In this document: positions 25,757 to 34,350 of the stretch, piece after piece
Layout of the letters: each line of letters starts with the position of its first letter
Numbering within the stretch: the stretch's first letter is position 1
Notes under the pieces: generated by a model
What the model saw: only the letters and a program-made list of their open reading frames with translations
Database searches by the model: none
What the model was told of the DNA's origin: nothing
From: an uncultured Clostridia bacterium
GTDB taxonomy: Bacteria > Bacillota > Clostridia > Christensenellales > CAG-314
DNA: 64,000 nt
Direction: 5' to 3'
Assembly: GCA_944364615.1 (NCBI GenBank)
Contig: CALVWF010000009.1
Location: 1 to 64,000 of the forward strand
Made by a program: the position numbers and the translations under genes

Positions 25757-26788
25757 TTATCTTTCAATCAATTTGCAATACTTCGGATGGCGTTGAATTT
25801 CCCCGAGAAGTACTGTTGCAAGCATATTTTCCGCTATTATTCCGACGTTGGGCACTACGCATGTATCCGCGCGCTCGTACATCTGCATTACCTGTTGTCC
25901 CGTAATCAGATCTACCGACAAAACTCCCTTTACGGTAGGAACGGGCTTGACGGTAAGCGTAATGTCGAGATCTGCGCCGTCGGTTATTCCCCCCGTAACT
26001 CCTCCGCAGTTGTTGGTCAGGTATTTCACACCGTTGTCCCAACAGACTTTTTCCGCGCTTTCACTGCCGCTCATACCTGCAAATTCCGTGCCTTTGCCGA
26101 ATTCCACCGCCTTTACAGAGGGGATCGACATCATTGCGCCCGCAATTTTGCCGTCTATTCTTTCGGAATAAGGAAAGAAGTCTCCTATTCCCGCAGGTAC
26201 TCCCGTTGCGACTACCCTTACTTTACCGCCAAGGCTGTCTCCTTTGAGGCGGGCGGATTCTATACGTTTTTTCATTTCTTCCGTCAGTGAACCGTCGGCA
26301 CGAAGTTCTTTTTCGCAAAGTCCGTTGTCGGATGTCGCAACGACGTCTCCTACCTGTACCGTGCGACTGAAAATCTCTATACCCGTCTGACCGAGTATCT
26401 GACGTGCGATTGCTCCCGCAATTACGTATCCGACGCTGTTTCGCGCGCTTGCACGCTCGCTCAATGCCCTTAAGTCAACGGTACCGTGCCGAACGCTCGC
26501 CGCCCAGTCGGCGTGATTAGGTCTTATTGCGGTAAAAGGAGGCTTGGCAGAATGTTTGCGATTGGGCAGACAAAAAGTAACGTCGCCTGCGGTAAACCCG
26601 TTCTTCAATCCCGACAAAATAACTTTGTCCTCTTCGGTATTCTGGCGGTTGCTTCTGCCGTAACCGCATTTGCGCAAACGCAATTCCTCGTTAATGCCCT
26701 CCACGTCTATATAAAATCCTTCAGGCAGATCGCAAACCGTTCCGCTGTACCCTTCGCCGTGAGAAGTTCCGTCAAAAACTACTTTCAT
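25757..26788 (-). CDS. aroC: Chorismate synthase
   Basis: 343 residues, close to family length. It makes chorismate from EPSP with reduced FMN. Landmarks: GTSHGEGYSG near the start (the family has GeSHG), RPNHADWAA, HGTVDLRALSERASARNSVGYVIAGAIA, NNCGGVTGGITDGADL and the C-terminal RADTCVVPNVGIIAENMLA. I use MKVVFDG at 26788, not the upstream MEQCV, because it matches family starts and overlaps the preceding stop as ATGA. It is thus translationally coupled to an MBL-fold hydrolase gene. FMN reduction must come from another protein, as the sequence has no extra domain. Confidence 0.95.
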   Translation of the reverse strand: MKVVFDGTSHGEGYSGTVCDLPEGFYIDVEGINEELRLRKCGYGRSNRQNTEEDKVILSGLKNGFTAGDVTFCLPNRKHSAKPPFTAIRPNHADWAASVRHGTVDLRALSERASARNSVGYVIAGAIARQILGQTGIEIFSRTVQVGDVVATSDNGLCEKELRADGSLTEEMKKRIESARLKGDSLGGKVRVVATGVPAGIGDFFPYSERIDGKIAGAMMSIPSVKAVEFGKGTEFAGMSGSESAEKVCWDNGVKYLTNNCGGVTGGITDGADLDITLTVKPVPTVKGVLSVDLITGQQVMQMYERADTCVVPNVGIIAENMLATVLLGEIQRHPKYCKLIER

Positions 26789-27966
26789 GACGCACTGCTC
26801 CACGCGTCAGGCATCAGGCGATTGCTGCTGAACCACTCGGTGTCCTTTAGCAACGTCTGACTTGCCGAACACTGCACGCTGATTTCCCCTTCGTCGCAAA
26901 TAAATACAACGTCCCCGTTCATCGACGCATAACCGCTGCCCGTCGCAGTTACAATGGATGTGACGTAAACCTTGTCGGTATAAGGCGCAATTCGCTCTAT
27001 AAAGTCCTGCGTAGGAAACTGATTGAGTAATTTGTCGGTGTACTCGTCGGAACCCGCAACGCACGTTACTACCGCGTACTGCGGTTTGATCTGACTGAGC
27101 AACTCAACGGAAGAAGATGTCTTTGAACCGTGGTGTCCAGCCTTGTACAAAACGCACTGAGGCAATCCGCCGTGATTTTCGTTGTAGTATTCCACCATTC
27201 TCTCTTCGCCGTTGCTTTCAAGATCGCCCGTAAAAAGGTAACTGTTGCTTCCCTGATGCAAAATGAAACAAACGGAATATTCGTTTTCGTTGGGCGCCTT
27301 GTTTTCGTAATAGTAATTGTAAAGTATTTCCAGTTTTATAGATCCGTCATCAGACAAATCGTATATCCTTTGCGCTCCGCCTTCGTTGTTGTAGCACTGC
27401 AATGCGGTGTAATGTTGCGCTCCCTGTGCCACTTCGGCATCACGTTCGGCAATATAATTGTTATAAGCGTTAGATGAGTTGTCCGTCTTGGGGAAATCTA
27501 TGATTGTTTCGCACTCGAAACGTCTGAACAGACTGGGGTAACGTTCGCTTCCGGCAAATCCGGCAATGTGGTCAAGGTGCGAATGAGTTACTATGACGAA
27601 TTCAAGTGTGTTGTCTTCGCAATATCTGTCTACGTATCCTTCGATTGTGTCCGCACTGTCATAATCCGAACCTGCGTCCACCAATATGTCGACGTCGCCC
27701 GCTTTTATATAAATGCTGTCGCCGGTGGCATCGTTGCCCAGTTCGAGAAAATGTACGGACACCGCTCCGGTGGCTGGTAACGTTACCACAGGTTGAGTTT
27801 CGGGATAGAGCCACTTGTCGAACCAGCCCTGATAATACCCGTAAACGGCAACCGCGACAATGGCAATAATCACTATTGCCAATACGATCTGCTGACCGAC
27901 AGACATCTTTTTTACCGCTGCCGCCGCCTCTTTGACCGCACGGCGCGAAGATTTCTTTTTAGCCAT
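26785..27966 (-). CDS. Membrane-anchored MBL-fold hydrolase, ComEC-like domain
   Basis: 393 residues. A Lys/Arg-rich N-terminus and one membrane helix (about 26-45) place the catalytic domain outside the membrane. The metallo-beta-lactamase signature THSHLDH (about 127-133) supplies zinc ligands; GDLES (about 245) and AGHHGSK (about 272) supply the rest. This resembles the MBL domain of ComEC, but without the competence membrane domains. Substrates of this subgroup are not well known (phosphodiester or nucleic acid). The stop overlaps the aroC start by ATGA, and a patatin gene is 3 bases upstream. The coupling to aroC may be accidental or may link cell-envelope work to aromatic synthesis. Confidence 0.88.
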   Translation of the reverse strand: MAKKKSSRRAVKEAAAAVKKMSVGQQIVLAIVIIAIVAVAVYGYYQGWFDKWLYPETQPVVTLPATGAVSVHFLELGNDATGDSIYIKAGDVDILVDAGSDYDSADTIEGYVDRYCEDNTLEFVIVTHSHLDHIAGFAGSERYPSLFRRFECETIIDFPKTDNSSNAYNNYIAERDAEVAQGAQHYTALQCYNNEGGAQRIYDLSDDGSIKLEILYNYYYENKAPNENEYSVCFILHQGSNSYLFTGDLESNGEERMVEYYNENHGGLPQCVLYKAGHHGSKTSSSVELLSQIKPQYAVVTCVAGSDEYTDKLLNQFPTQDFIERIAPYTDKVYVTSIVTATGSGYASMNGDVVFICDEGEISVQCSASQTLLKDTEWFSSNRLMPDAWSSAS

Positions 27967-27969
27967 AAT

Positions 27970-28806
27970 TTACCTCCTTTCCAATCCCAAAAGATACATT
28001 ATTTCCGGTATTTTGCCGACTGTCGCTCTGTATCCCTCTTCAATCATGCTGTCAACGTCGCCTATGGACGTGTTTTTGAACACACGAAGTTCCGGTTCGA
28101 TGATGACGTCGCTGTTCATCTGTCCTTTAAAAGCCGTCGCTTTCATCAGAATACGCCACGACGCCATAAGCGTACTCCACAGTTTTGTAGAGGTAGTCCC
28201 CTCGCCTCGGGTGTGATTGAGATCGACGGCAACAACGACTTCCGCCCCCATGTGACGCACGGTATCGGCAGGAATGTTGTTCAGCAGTCCGCCGTCTACC
28301 AAAAGCATATCTCCGTATTGAACGGGCTTGAACACCGCAGGTACCGCACTGGAAGCGGAACATGCCTTGGCAACGCTTCCGCTGTTTAATGTAATTTCAT
28401 TACCGCTGACCAGGTCCACCGCCACCGCTGAAAAAGGTGTCTTTAATTGTTCGAAAGTCGTGTCGCCAATCAACTTGCGCATTACGTCTTCGATATTTGA
28501 AGAACGTGAACCTATTTTTATAAATCTGTTGTCGATTATATCCTGATCGTTTACGGTAAGGGAAAAGTCGCGCATCTGTTGCCATGTAAGACCTGCGCAG
28601 TACGCAGCCCCCATGATACTGCCCACACTGGTACCTGCCACGCAGTCGAATCTGATGCGGTACTCCTCAAAGGCACGGAACGCACCTATATGTGCAAATC
28701 CCCTTGCTCCTCCTCCCGACAGCGCAAGTCCCAGTTTTACCTTCGGACGCAGATACCTGTCGGAAGATTTGTCGGAAACAGATTGCTTTTTCTTAAAACC
28801 GAACAT
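27970..28806 (-). CDS. Patatin-like phospholipase (RssA/YlbK-type)
   Basis: 278 residues. The lipolytic dyad is complete: oxyanion hole SGGGARG (about 30-36), nucleophile elbow GTSVG (Ser about 60), and DGG (about 192) with the catalytic Asp. This group of intracellular patatins hydrolyses phospholipids or lysophospholipids. CGGGGGA lies before the ATG. It is the first gene of the operon; a probable promoter with a TATAAT-type -10 lies at about 28845-28860 on the minus strand. Downstream genes are the MBL-fold protein and the shikimate enzymes. Confidence 0.92.
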   Translation of the reverse strand: MFGFKKKQSVSDKSSDRYLRPKVKLGLALSGGGARGFAHIGAFRAFEEYRIRFDCVAGTSVGSIMGAAYCAGLTWQQMRDFSLTVNDQDIIDNRFIKIGSRSSNIEDVMRKLIGDTTFEQLKTPFSAVAVDLVSGNEITLNSGSVAKACSASSAVPAVFKPVQYGDMLLVDGGLLNNIPADTVRHMGAEVVVAVDLNHTRGEGTTSTKLWSTLMASWRILMKATAFKGQMNSDVIIEPELRVFKNTSIGDVDSMIEEGYRATVGKIPEIMYLLGLERR

Positions 28807-29145
28807 AGTAAATCCCCCGTGCTTACCAACAATTAGGCAATTTATATATTATTATACAATATAAAACGGTAAAAGTAAATAACTAAACCCGCAAACTTGC
28901 GCTGTTTAAAAGTCAACTCGTTGATTTTTACCTGCCGAAACTACCCGAAAGCAACAAAAATGGCATCGCTGAATTAACAGTAATGCAAATGCCGGTCAAC
29001 GTAAAATACCGAAAACCTTTTTTCGCTTCCTGACATAAACCGGATGCGTTGCGTACTTCCGTTTGCACTTTGCAACAAATGCGGACATTCTTCGGCATTT
29101 GTTGCAATGCGTTTGGAAATGTATCACGTGCACAAATTTTTACAC
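28807..29145. other. Spacer between the aro-operon promoter and the rubrerythrin terminator
   Basis: No gene is visible. The leftmost 60 bases hold the likely aro-operon promoter; the rest is AT-rich with gaaacaa/gcaaat strings. Confidence 0.5.
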
Positions 29146-29182
29146 AAAAAAAAGCACGCCTGCAAGTTTGCAGACGTGCTTT
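29146..29182 (-). terminator. Terminator of the PerR operon
   Basis: Minus-strand stem aaagcacg-ctgc / gcag-cgtgcttt, 5-base loop, then a run of eight T. Confidence 0.95.
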
Positions 29183-29193
29183 AAGTAAATAAA

Positions 29194-29736
29194 TTACTTC
29201 TTGAAATATCTGTTGTACAATCCAAGGAAAGCCTTGCCGTGACGTGCTTCGTCGCGAGCCATTTCGTGTACAGTGTCATGAATTGCGTCATAACCCAGTT
29301 CCTTGGCACGCTTAGCAAGTTTCGTCTTGCCTTCCGTTGCACCGTTTTCAGCCTCTATACGCATGGAGAGGTTTTTAGCGGTGCTGTCTGTAATGACTTC
29401 GCCCAGCAATTCGGCAAATTTAGCAGCGTGTTCGGCTTCTTCCCATGCTGCCTTTTCGTAATACAGACCCACTTCGGGGTAGCCTTCACGGTGTGCCACT
29501 CTTGCCATTGCAAGATACATACCTACTTCACTGCATTCGCCGTTGAAGTTCATGCGAAGGTCTTCGATGATATCCTGAGGCACTCCCTGTGCTACGCCTA
29601 CCACGTGTTCGGATGCCCAGGACATTTCGCCCTTCTGTTCGATAAACTTGGACTTGGGTGCCTTGCATTGAGGGCAAAATTCAGGTGCGGAATCTCCTTC
29701 ATAAACATATCCGCATACGGAACATACAAATTTCAT
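29194..29736 (-). CDS. Reverse rubrerythrin (hydrogen peroxide reductase)
   Basis: 180 residues. An N-terminal rubredoxin-like zinc/iron ribbon ([11 protein letters not shown] at about 4, CPQC at about 21) precedes the ferritin-like di-iron domain, with Glu ligands in [16 protein letters not shown] and [11 protein letters not shown]. In classical rubrerythrin the rubredoxin domain is at the C-terminus, so this is the reversed form found in clostridia, where it works as an NADH-dependent peroxidase with partner redox proteins. Start MKFVCS at 29736 has GGAGAC upstream. It is the last gene of the PerR operon. Confidence 0.95.
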   Translation of the reverse strand: MKFVCSVCGYVYEGDSAPEFCPQCKAPKSKFIEQKGEMSWASEHVVGVAQGVPQDIIEDLRMNFNGECSEVGMYLAMARVAHREGYPEVGLYYEKAAWEEAEHAAKFAELLGEVITDSTAKNLSMRIEAENGATEGKTKLAKRAKELGYDAIHDTVHEMARDEARHGKAFLGLYNRYFKK

Positions 29737-29772
29737 TTCAGTTGTCTCCTTTAGTGTCAATTTTTCTGTAAA

Positions 29773-29886
29773 TCAGTCTTCAACTTTTTCAAAATGAGAA
29801 GCATCAACGCCGCACAACGGGCATACTTCCGGAGCGGAATCGCCTTCGTGCACATAGCCGCAAACGGTGCAAACAAACTTAGCCAC
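29773..29886 (-). CDS. Very small rubredoxin-like protein, start overlaps perR
   Basis: 37 residues from GTG 29886, translated as MAKFVCTVCGYVHEGD then SAPEVCPLCGVDASHFEKVED. It has two CxxC pairs (residues 6/9 and 22/25) and is a single-domain metal ribbon almost identical to the N-terminal domain of the reverse rubrerythrin after it. GGAGG lies 8 bases before the GTG. The gene begins 8 bases inside perR, so its start and the perR stop overlap. It is too short and has a GTG start, so standard gene finders may skip it. It is a plausible electron donor to the rubrerythrin. Confidence 0.88.
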   Translation of the reverse strand: MAKFVCTVCGYVHEGDSAPEVCPLCGVDASHFEKVED

Positions 29887-30253
29887 AGTAGTTACCTCCT
29901 TTCATACATTCGGAACACACTCCGTACACCATTACTTCAACGGATTCGACAGTTCCGTGAGTTTCGCCGACATCGACATTGCTGTCAAACACATCGTCTA
30001 TCTTACCGCAACATCTGCACACAAAGTGCGCATGCGACGCAGTTCGTGCGTCAAACCTTTCGACGTTGTCGGAAGCGGAAATGCGTTTGACCATTCCAGC
30101 ACAACACAACTCGTTGAGGTTGCGGTAGACCGTTCCGAGACTTATGTTCGGAAGGACCTCCCTCACCTTGTTGTATACCCATTGTGCGTCAGGATGAGTG
30201 TCAGTTTGTTGCAGCGTCTGATACACCACCTGTCTTTGTCTGGAAAATCTCAT
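29879..30253 (-). CDS. perR: PerR-type peroxide-sensing Fur-family repressor
   Basis: 124 residues, shorter than B. subtilis PerR (about 145). The winged helix at about 1-70 includes ISLGTVYRNLNEL. The sensory metal site is conserved: RFDARTASHAHFVC gives Asp and two His, and KIDDV supplies the second Asp. Two CxxC pairs (CRCC, CSEC) make the structural zinc site. The Asp in KIDDV is the feature that separates PerR from Fur. A perfect 7-1-7 palindrome (TAGTAATGATTACTA) lies at the start of its own transcript, so the operon is probably autoregulated and derepressed by peroxide. Confidence 0.92.
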   Translation of the reverse strand: MRFSRQRQVVYQTLQQTDTHPDAQWVYNKVREVLPNISLGTVYRNLNELCCAGMVKRISASDNVERFDARTASHAHFVCRCCGKIDDVFDSNVDVGETHGTVESVEVMVYGVCSECMKGGNYCG

Positions 30254-30267
30254 AGTCGCTCCGTAAT

Positions 30268-30315
30268 TAGTAATGATTACTACTTAATAATAGCACTCTG
30301 CCAACGGTTTGTAAA
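30268..30315 (-). promoter_or_regulatory. PerR operon promoter and PerR box
   Basis: Minus-strand TTTACA (30315-30310) and TATTAT (30292-30287) with a 17-base spacer. The palindrome TAGTAATGATTACTA (30268-30282) starts 5 bases after the -10, covering the transcription start. It fits the Per-box layout (7-1-7, TTATAATnATTATAA). Confidence 0.85.
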
Positions 30316-30396
30316 GCGTTTTTATTGATTTTTTTTAAAAAAAACAGTTGCAAATCTACAGGTTGTCCTTTAAAATATTTGCACGGAGAAATGAAG

Positions 30397-31158
30397 ATGA
30401 CATTACAAAAATTACTTGCGCCGCTGCGCCGTGCAGTACAGGATTACGATATGATACACACCGACGCCAAAGTGGCTGTCGGCGTGTCAGGCGGTAAGGA
30501 CAGCATAGCGTTGCTTGCCCTGCTCAACGCCTACCGTCGGTTCAGCGACAAACCGTTTGAACTGATGGGAATTACAATAGACATGGGATTTAAAGGCAGC
30601 GATTACTCGCCCGTTCAACGCTTCTGCGACAAAAACGGCATAAACTACGTAATCAAGAAAACCGACATTGCTGAAATTCTTTTCGACGTGCGCAAAGAAA
30701 GCAATCCGTGCAGCCTGTGCAGTAAAATGCGCAGAGGCGCACTCAACGCCACATTAAAGGAACACAGCTTCGACACGTTGGCACTGGGACATCACAGCGA
30801 CGACGTGATTCAGACATTCCTGCTCAGTCTGTTTTTCGAAGGAAGACTTTCCACTTTTGCGCCGAAGAGTTTCATGACTCAAACGCAAGTTACGCTTATA
30901 CGTCCGATGATATATATCGAGGAACGCAATATTTCCGCATTGGTAAAAAGCCTTGACCTGCCCGTAGTATTCAATCCCTGTCCCGCAAACAAACATACGC
31001 AAAGGGAATCAATGAAAGAATTGACGGAAGAACTGCGCAAAAAATACCCCGATATCAACAAACGCTTTGCAGCCGCTATAATGCATCCCGAAAGATATAA
31101 TCTGTGGGACAAAGTGGAAGAACTTTACATTAAACAGAAAAACACACCTACGGAATAA
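30397..31158 (+). CDS. TtcA-like PP-loop tRNA thiolation protein
   Basis: 253 residues. PP-loop motif SGGKDS at about 31-36 binds ATP. The CxxC pair in NPCSLCSKMRRGAL and a third cysteine in FNPCPANK are the iron-sulfur ligands of TtcA-like enzymes, which thiolate tRNA (2-thiocytidine at position 32 in E. coli). In Firmicutes related proteins act in other tRNA or sulfur reactions, so I do not assign a symbol. The start at 30397 (MTLQKL) has GGAG 8 bases upstream; the ATG two codons earlier sits too close. It is divergent from the perR operon, and the shared spacer carries no clear promoter for it. Confidence 0.9.
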   Translation: MTLQKLLAPLRRAVQDYDMIHTDAKVAVGVSGGKDSIALLALLNAYRRFSDKPFELMGITIDMGFKGSDYSPVQRFCDKNGINYVIKKTDIAEILFDVRKESNPCSLCSKMRRGALNATLKEHSFDTLALGHHSDDVIQTFLLSLFFEGRLSTFAPKSFMTQTQVTLIRPMIYIEERNISALVKSLDLPVVFNPCPANKHTQRESMKELTEELRKKYPDINKRFAAAIMHPERYNLWDKVEELYIKQKNTPTE

Positions 31159-31195
31159 AAGAGATTACGTTAAACTTTTATTCACATATTCAATA

Positions 31196-31232
31196 AAACG
31201 CTTGAAATTCAGTAGTTTCAGGCGTTTTTTTT
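31196..31232 (+). terminator. Terminator of the TtcA-like gene
   Basis: Arms aaacgcttgaaa / gtttcaggcgttt with a 7-base loop and eight T. Confidence 0.93.
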
Positions 31233-31606
31233 GCATAATTATGCACAATCAAAGATAAGTAAACTGTTTTAACGACAAATTTAAGGCAGCAAGTAGAATT
31301 TGTCAGACAGATAGTCGACCGCAACCGTATTTCGCTGCAAAACAGTGTTGCACTGCTATGTGTACCGATCAGATTCAAAACGTTTCTCTGTTTCTACGGT
31401 ATTTTAATTTTTCTGTTGATCTGACGCAACGTCTGTCCGCAAAAGTCACCGTTGATCGAACAGATTGCAAATAACATCAAATGCGGTATTATAAAATCTG
31501 CCACTGTATTGACGTTTCGCGATACTTTGCCGCATTGATACTCCTTTAAAACCACCGCAAACGCAAATAAAGACTTTTGCCGTAAAGAGCAAAAAGTCGC
31601 CTATAA
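31233..31606. other. Spacer between convergent units
   Basis: No gene is visible. Near 31571-31597 a second hairpin (gactttt...gcaaaagtc on the minus strand) follows the spoIIID terminator. The rest is AT-rich with no supported open frame. Confidence 0.5.
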
Positions 31607-31644
31607 AGACAAAGGCAATGAGTGTTGACTCATTGCCTTTGTCT
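31607..31644 (-). terminator. Terminator overlapping the spoIIID stop
   Basis: A perfect 17-bp inverted repeat agacaaaggcaatgagt / actcattgcctttgtct with a 4-base loop. The 5' arm lies inside the last five codons of spoIIID. The T-run is short, but the stem is very stable. Confidence 0.85.
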
Positions 31645-31887
31645 GTTGCTATACTTGTTTTTAGTTGCCATTCCGCCACGCAGATGTCTTTGGCTGAGGT
31701 TGTAGCCCAAAACTTGTTCAACAAGACGGAATCTGCGTTTGTCAAGGTACCTGAGTCTTTCGCGCAAGTCCTTGTGAACTGTCGACTTGCCCACACCGAA
31801 CACTTCCGCCGTCTGCCTGACTGTACTGCCTGTGTTTATCACATAATCGGCAACGGCTATCACACGTTCTTTAATCTGCCTGTACAA
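31630..31887 (-). CDS. spoIIID: Sporulation transcription factor SpoIIID
   Basis: 85 residues, the typical length. SpoIIID is a DNA-binding protein that acts in the mother cell after SigE and before SigK, repressing some SigE genes and activating others, including sigK. The helix-turn-helix TVRQTAEVFGVGKSTVHKDL spans about 22-41 and a basic C-terminal helix follows (GGMATKNKYSNRQRQ). It begins at TTG with AGGAG 9 bases upstream. Promoter and any SigE site are not obvious to me; a perfect 6-4-6 palindrome lies 44 bases upstream. sigK is 16 kb away in the same window. Confidence 0.95.
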   Translation of the reverse strand: MYRQIKERVIAVADYVINTGSTVRQTAEVFGVGKSTVHKDLRERLRYLDKRRFRLVEQVLGYNLSQRHLRGGMATKNKYSNRQRQ

Positions 31888-31930
31888 TACTCTGCTCCTG
31901 TAACATTGTAGTATAGAGTATTGTCGAAAA

Positions 31931-31946
31931 TTGTACGTTAGTACAA
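31931..31946. repeat. Palindrome upstream of spoIIID
   Basis: ttgtac-gtta-gtacaa, a perfect 6-4-6 inverted repeat. It lies between the spoIIID start and the end of the DUF2804 gene and may be a regulator site. Confidence 0.5.
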
Positions 31947-31987
31947 CAATTTTAAAAAAGTAGCGTCTGCATTTCCATGTAACCCGA

Positions 31988-33004
31988 TTACCACCTGTTT
32001 ACAGCGTCTTCGCAAAAGGCGACAAAGGAAGGAATTTCGACCGTTTTGCCGTCTACAACCACCTTTCCGCAGAAACGGTAAAACACCTGATGACAGGCGT
32101 TATTTACCCACAACATTTTAGTTGTCGTGTAATTGTCCTTTATTCTGGTGGCGGTAAAATCAAAGGTTCCGTTGTTGTCGGCAAACCGCAATGTGCCGTC
32201 GGCGTTCTCGCTGCGCACCACCTTGTCGAGTTTGTACGCTTTGTTGTCGTAAAAAAACATATTTTCGTTGCCGCAAGACGTATCTCCGAAGCCCCAACCG
32301 ATATTGAAACCGAAAAGTTTGCCATCTGCCAAACAACTGCCGTTACCCCATGTCCAACTGTGTTTAAACGGCCACACTCCTCTGCCCCAATCCAGCAGAC
32401 CGTAGCAATTTTTTTGCATTGTGACGTGAAAATCTCCGAACCGGACATCCGCACAGGCAACAAAACAGTTTTCCTTGTAATTGAGATAAAACTGTCCGCT
32501 TTTTTTAAACGGAATTGCAACGACCGTCTTCTGCTTGCCCTTGCCGCAGTTGGTAAGAGTTACCTTGATATCCACTGTGCCGTCCTCGCTGTGCAAAGTC
32601 AGCAGTCGTACGTCTTCTTTTACATCGAAGGTCATATTCAACTTACCGTCGGCGTACTTCAACAAGTACGGATGTTCGCCGTCGGAGGGCATTTTTATCT
32701 TGCGACGGGGAAACAGCGGTAAACTGCCCAAAGTGTATCTTCGCTCATCGGTCAGACTGAACAGCGTTGCGCTTACGCTTCCGCAGTAAGACACATGCCC
32801 TATAGTCATCTGCAACACATAATTGTCGTCGTTTATCTGGTAAAAGTCCCATTCTTTCAGCGAAAAGGGCGGACGTCTGAGTTTTCGCGCGTCGTATCGG
32901 TGGTACAAGTGATAAGAGTACCCCGCATTAAGTTGTTTGCCGTTTTTTAAAGGCACCTCAGCGGTATATTCCCTGCCGAAAGGCGTTGTTCTGTAACAGT
33001 CCAT
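31988..33004 (-). CDS. DUF2804-family protein
   Basis: 338 residues. The pattern of conserved aromatics and the segments RRPPFSLKEWDFYQI, GLLDWGRGVWPFKHSWTWGNGS, GFNIGWGFGDTS and YDNKAYKL mark it as DUF2804, a lipocalin-like beta-barrel family seen next to transporters and carotenoid- or lipid-related genes. Activity is unknown. The start is ATG 33004 or 33007; AGGAG in the end of the MFS gene favours 33004. It overlaps the stop of the MFS transporter gene, so the two are translated together and may act on the same compound. Confidence 0.85.
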   Translation of the reverse strand: MDCYRTTPFGREYTAEVPLKNGKQLNAGYSYHLYHRYDARKLRRPPFSLKEWDFYQINDDNYVLQMTIGHVSYCGSVSATLFSLTDERRYTLGSLPLFPRRKIKMPSDGEHPYLLKYADGKLNMTFDVKEDVRLLTLHSEDGTVDIKVTLTNCGKGKQKTVVAIPFKKSGQFYLNYKENCFVACADVRFGDFHVTMQKNCYGLLDWGRGVWPFKHSWTWGNGSCLADGKLFGFNIGWGFGDTSCGNENMFFYDNKAYKLDKVVRSENADGTLRFADNNGTFDFTATRIKDNYTTTKMLWVNNACHQVFYRFCGKVVVDGKTVEIPSFVAFCEDAVNRW

Positions 33005-34350
33005 CATTGCTCCTGAGATTGGTTTATACGCTTTATATACATCTTCCTTGCAAAAAGCAACGGTATCACGGAAAATGCCGAAATAATCGCTCCGACAAGG
33101 AAAATATAGCCGTTGGGAATGTATTCCGTTCCCACTTCTCCCTCTATCTGCAAACCGCTGAGTTTTATGACGGGAGTGGCGATGAGAGAACCGAATATCA
33201 TGGGGATCAGCACAAAAAACAAAATTCTGACGCCTTCGAACTGTCCCTTGCTGTCGGCAGGATACAATGCCTTTGCCCACACGGTAGTCGTCTGCAAAAT
33301 CACCACATAGCCCACGCCTACAAGGAATACGCCCAGTATAAGAGCAAAGTTTTCCGGCGCGAATGCTTTAGTCGGGTCGACGTTTTCCGGTTTGACCACA
33401 AAGAATATCCACAGCAATCCCACCATAGACAACGCAATGGCGATAAGACACACCAACGGCGTCTTGTGTTTGTTTATCAGTACTACGGCGGGAATTACCA
33501 TCAGCATGGCAAATATAAGTCCTACACCCTGCAACAGTCCCATGTCTCCTTCGTTGAATCCCAGGTAATGCAACATATAATTGCCCATGTGAGCAAAGTA
33601 CACGTTGAAACCTATAAAGAACACCGCAACGCAGATGTTTACCGCGATCAATTCCTTCTGACTGAAAAACTTCTTGAAGTTGAACACGCTGACAAACTGA
33701 TGCCAGAATCCGCCTTCCACGTTGGGCTTTAACGAGGGCGAATCTTTCATTGTAAACAACGCGATAACGCCAACCACAATTATCAGACCGCCCATTATAA
33801 GAAACAGTCGCATGTAATTTTCTTCCGTTCCTATAATTGCACCGCCCAAAAGCGTTCCCACTATCGTGCCTATGACCGGCTGAGTGGCAAGCGCGGCACC
33901 TATCTGTCCCCTGTTTCCGTCGTGCATCATATCGTTTGTCCACGCATTGAATCCTGCGTCGTTGCCCATCGAACCGAAGAAACTCATTACTGCATCGGCT
34001 ACGACTACCATTATTGCGGCGATTATCAGTTGTTCCTTGGGAATAAACTCAGTCAGTCCGAATGCGATGGTACAGATACCCCACATTATGTATCCCCACG
34101 ATACGAAAGGCTTGCGTGTACCCATTCTGTCGGCAAGCGTGCCGAAGAAAAATGTTGCAAAGGTCGTGGCGGTCGCGCTTACTCCCACCATCCAGGAAAT
34201 AATGGCAGGATCCTTGGCAATCTTGGCGTAAATAAATGTGTTGAACCACTGATTTTCAATGTTCCAGCACAACTGACCGGCTATACCCAGTCCCCATATA
34301 AGCACCCATGTCTTGAACCCCGTGCGTACTTTTTTAATACTGTCAGACAT
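33004..34350 (-). CDS. MFS transporter (GPH-like)
   Basis: 448 residues with twelve predicted membrane helices. It carries the major-facilitator loop motif GTLADRMGTRKPF (about 69-81) and other features of the GPH (glycoside-pentoside-hexuronide) group, such as the AGFNAWTNDMM segment. The substrate is not visible. GGGAGAAAC precedes the ATG. The stop overlaps the start of the DUF2804 gene downstream. No promoter is clear, but the AT-rich DNA at about 34380-34450 is the probable site. Confidence 0.92.
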   Translation of the reverse strand: MSDSIKKVRTGFKTWVLIWGLGIAGQLCWNIENQWFNTFIYAKIAKDPAIISWMVGVSATATTFATFFFGTLADRMGTRKPFVSWGYIMWGICTIAFGLTEFIPKEQLIIAAIMVVVADAVMSFFGSMGNDAGFNAWTNDMMHDGNRGQIGAALATQPVIGTIVGTLLGGAIIGTEENYMRLFLIMGGLIIVVGVIALFTMKDSPSLKPNVEGGFWHQFVSVFNFKKFFSQKELIAVNICVAVFFIGFNVYFAHMGNYMLHYLGFNEGDMGLLQGVGLIFAMLMVIPAVVLINKHKTPLVCLIAIALSMVGLLWIFFVVKPENVDPTKAFAPENFALILGVFLVGVGYVVILQTTTVWAKALYPADSKGQFEGVRILFFVLIPMIFGSLIATPVIKLSGLQIEGEVGTEYIPNGYIFLVGAIISAFSVIPLLFARKMYIKRINQSQEQ

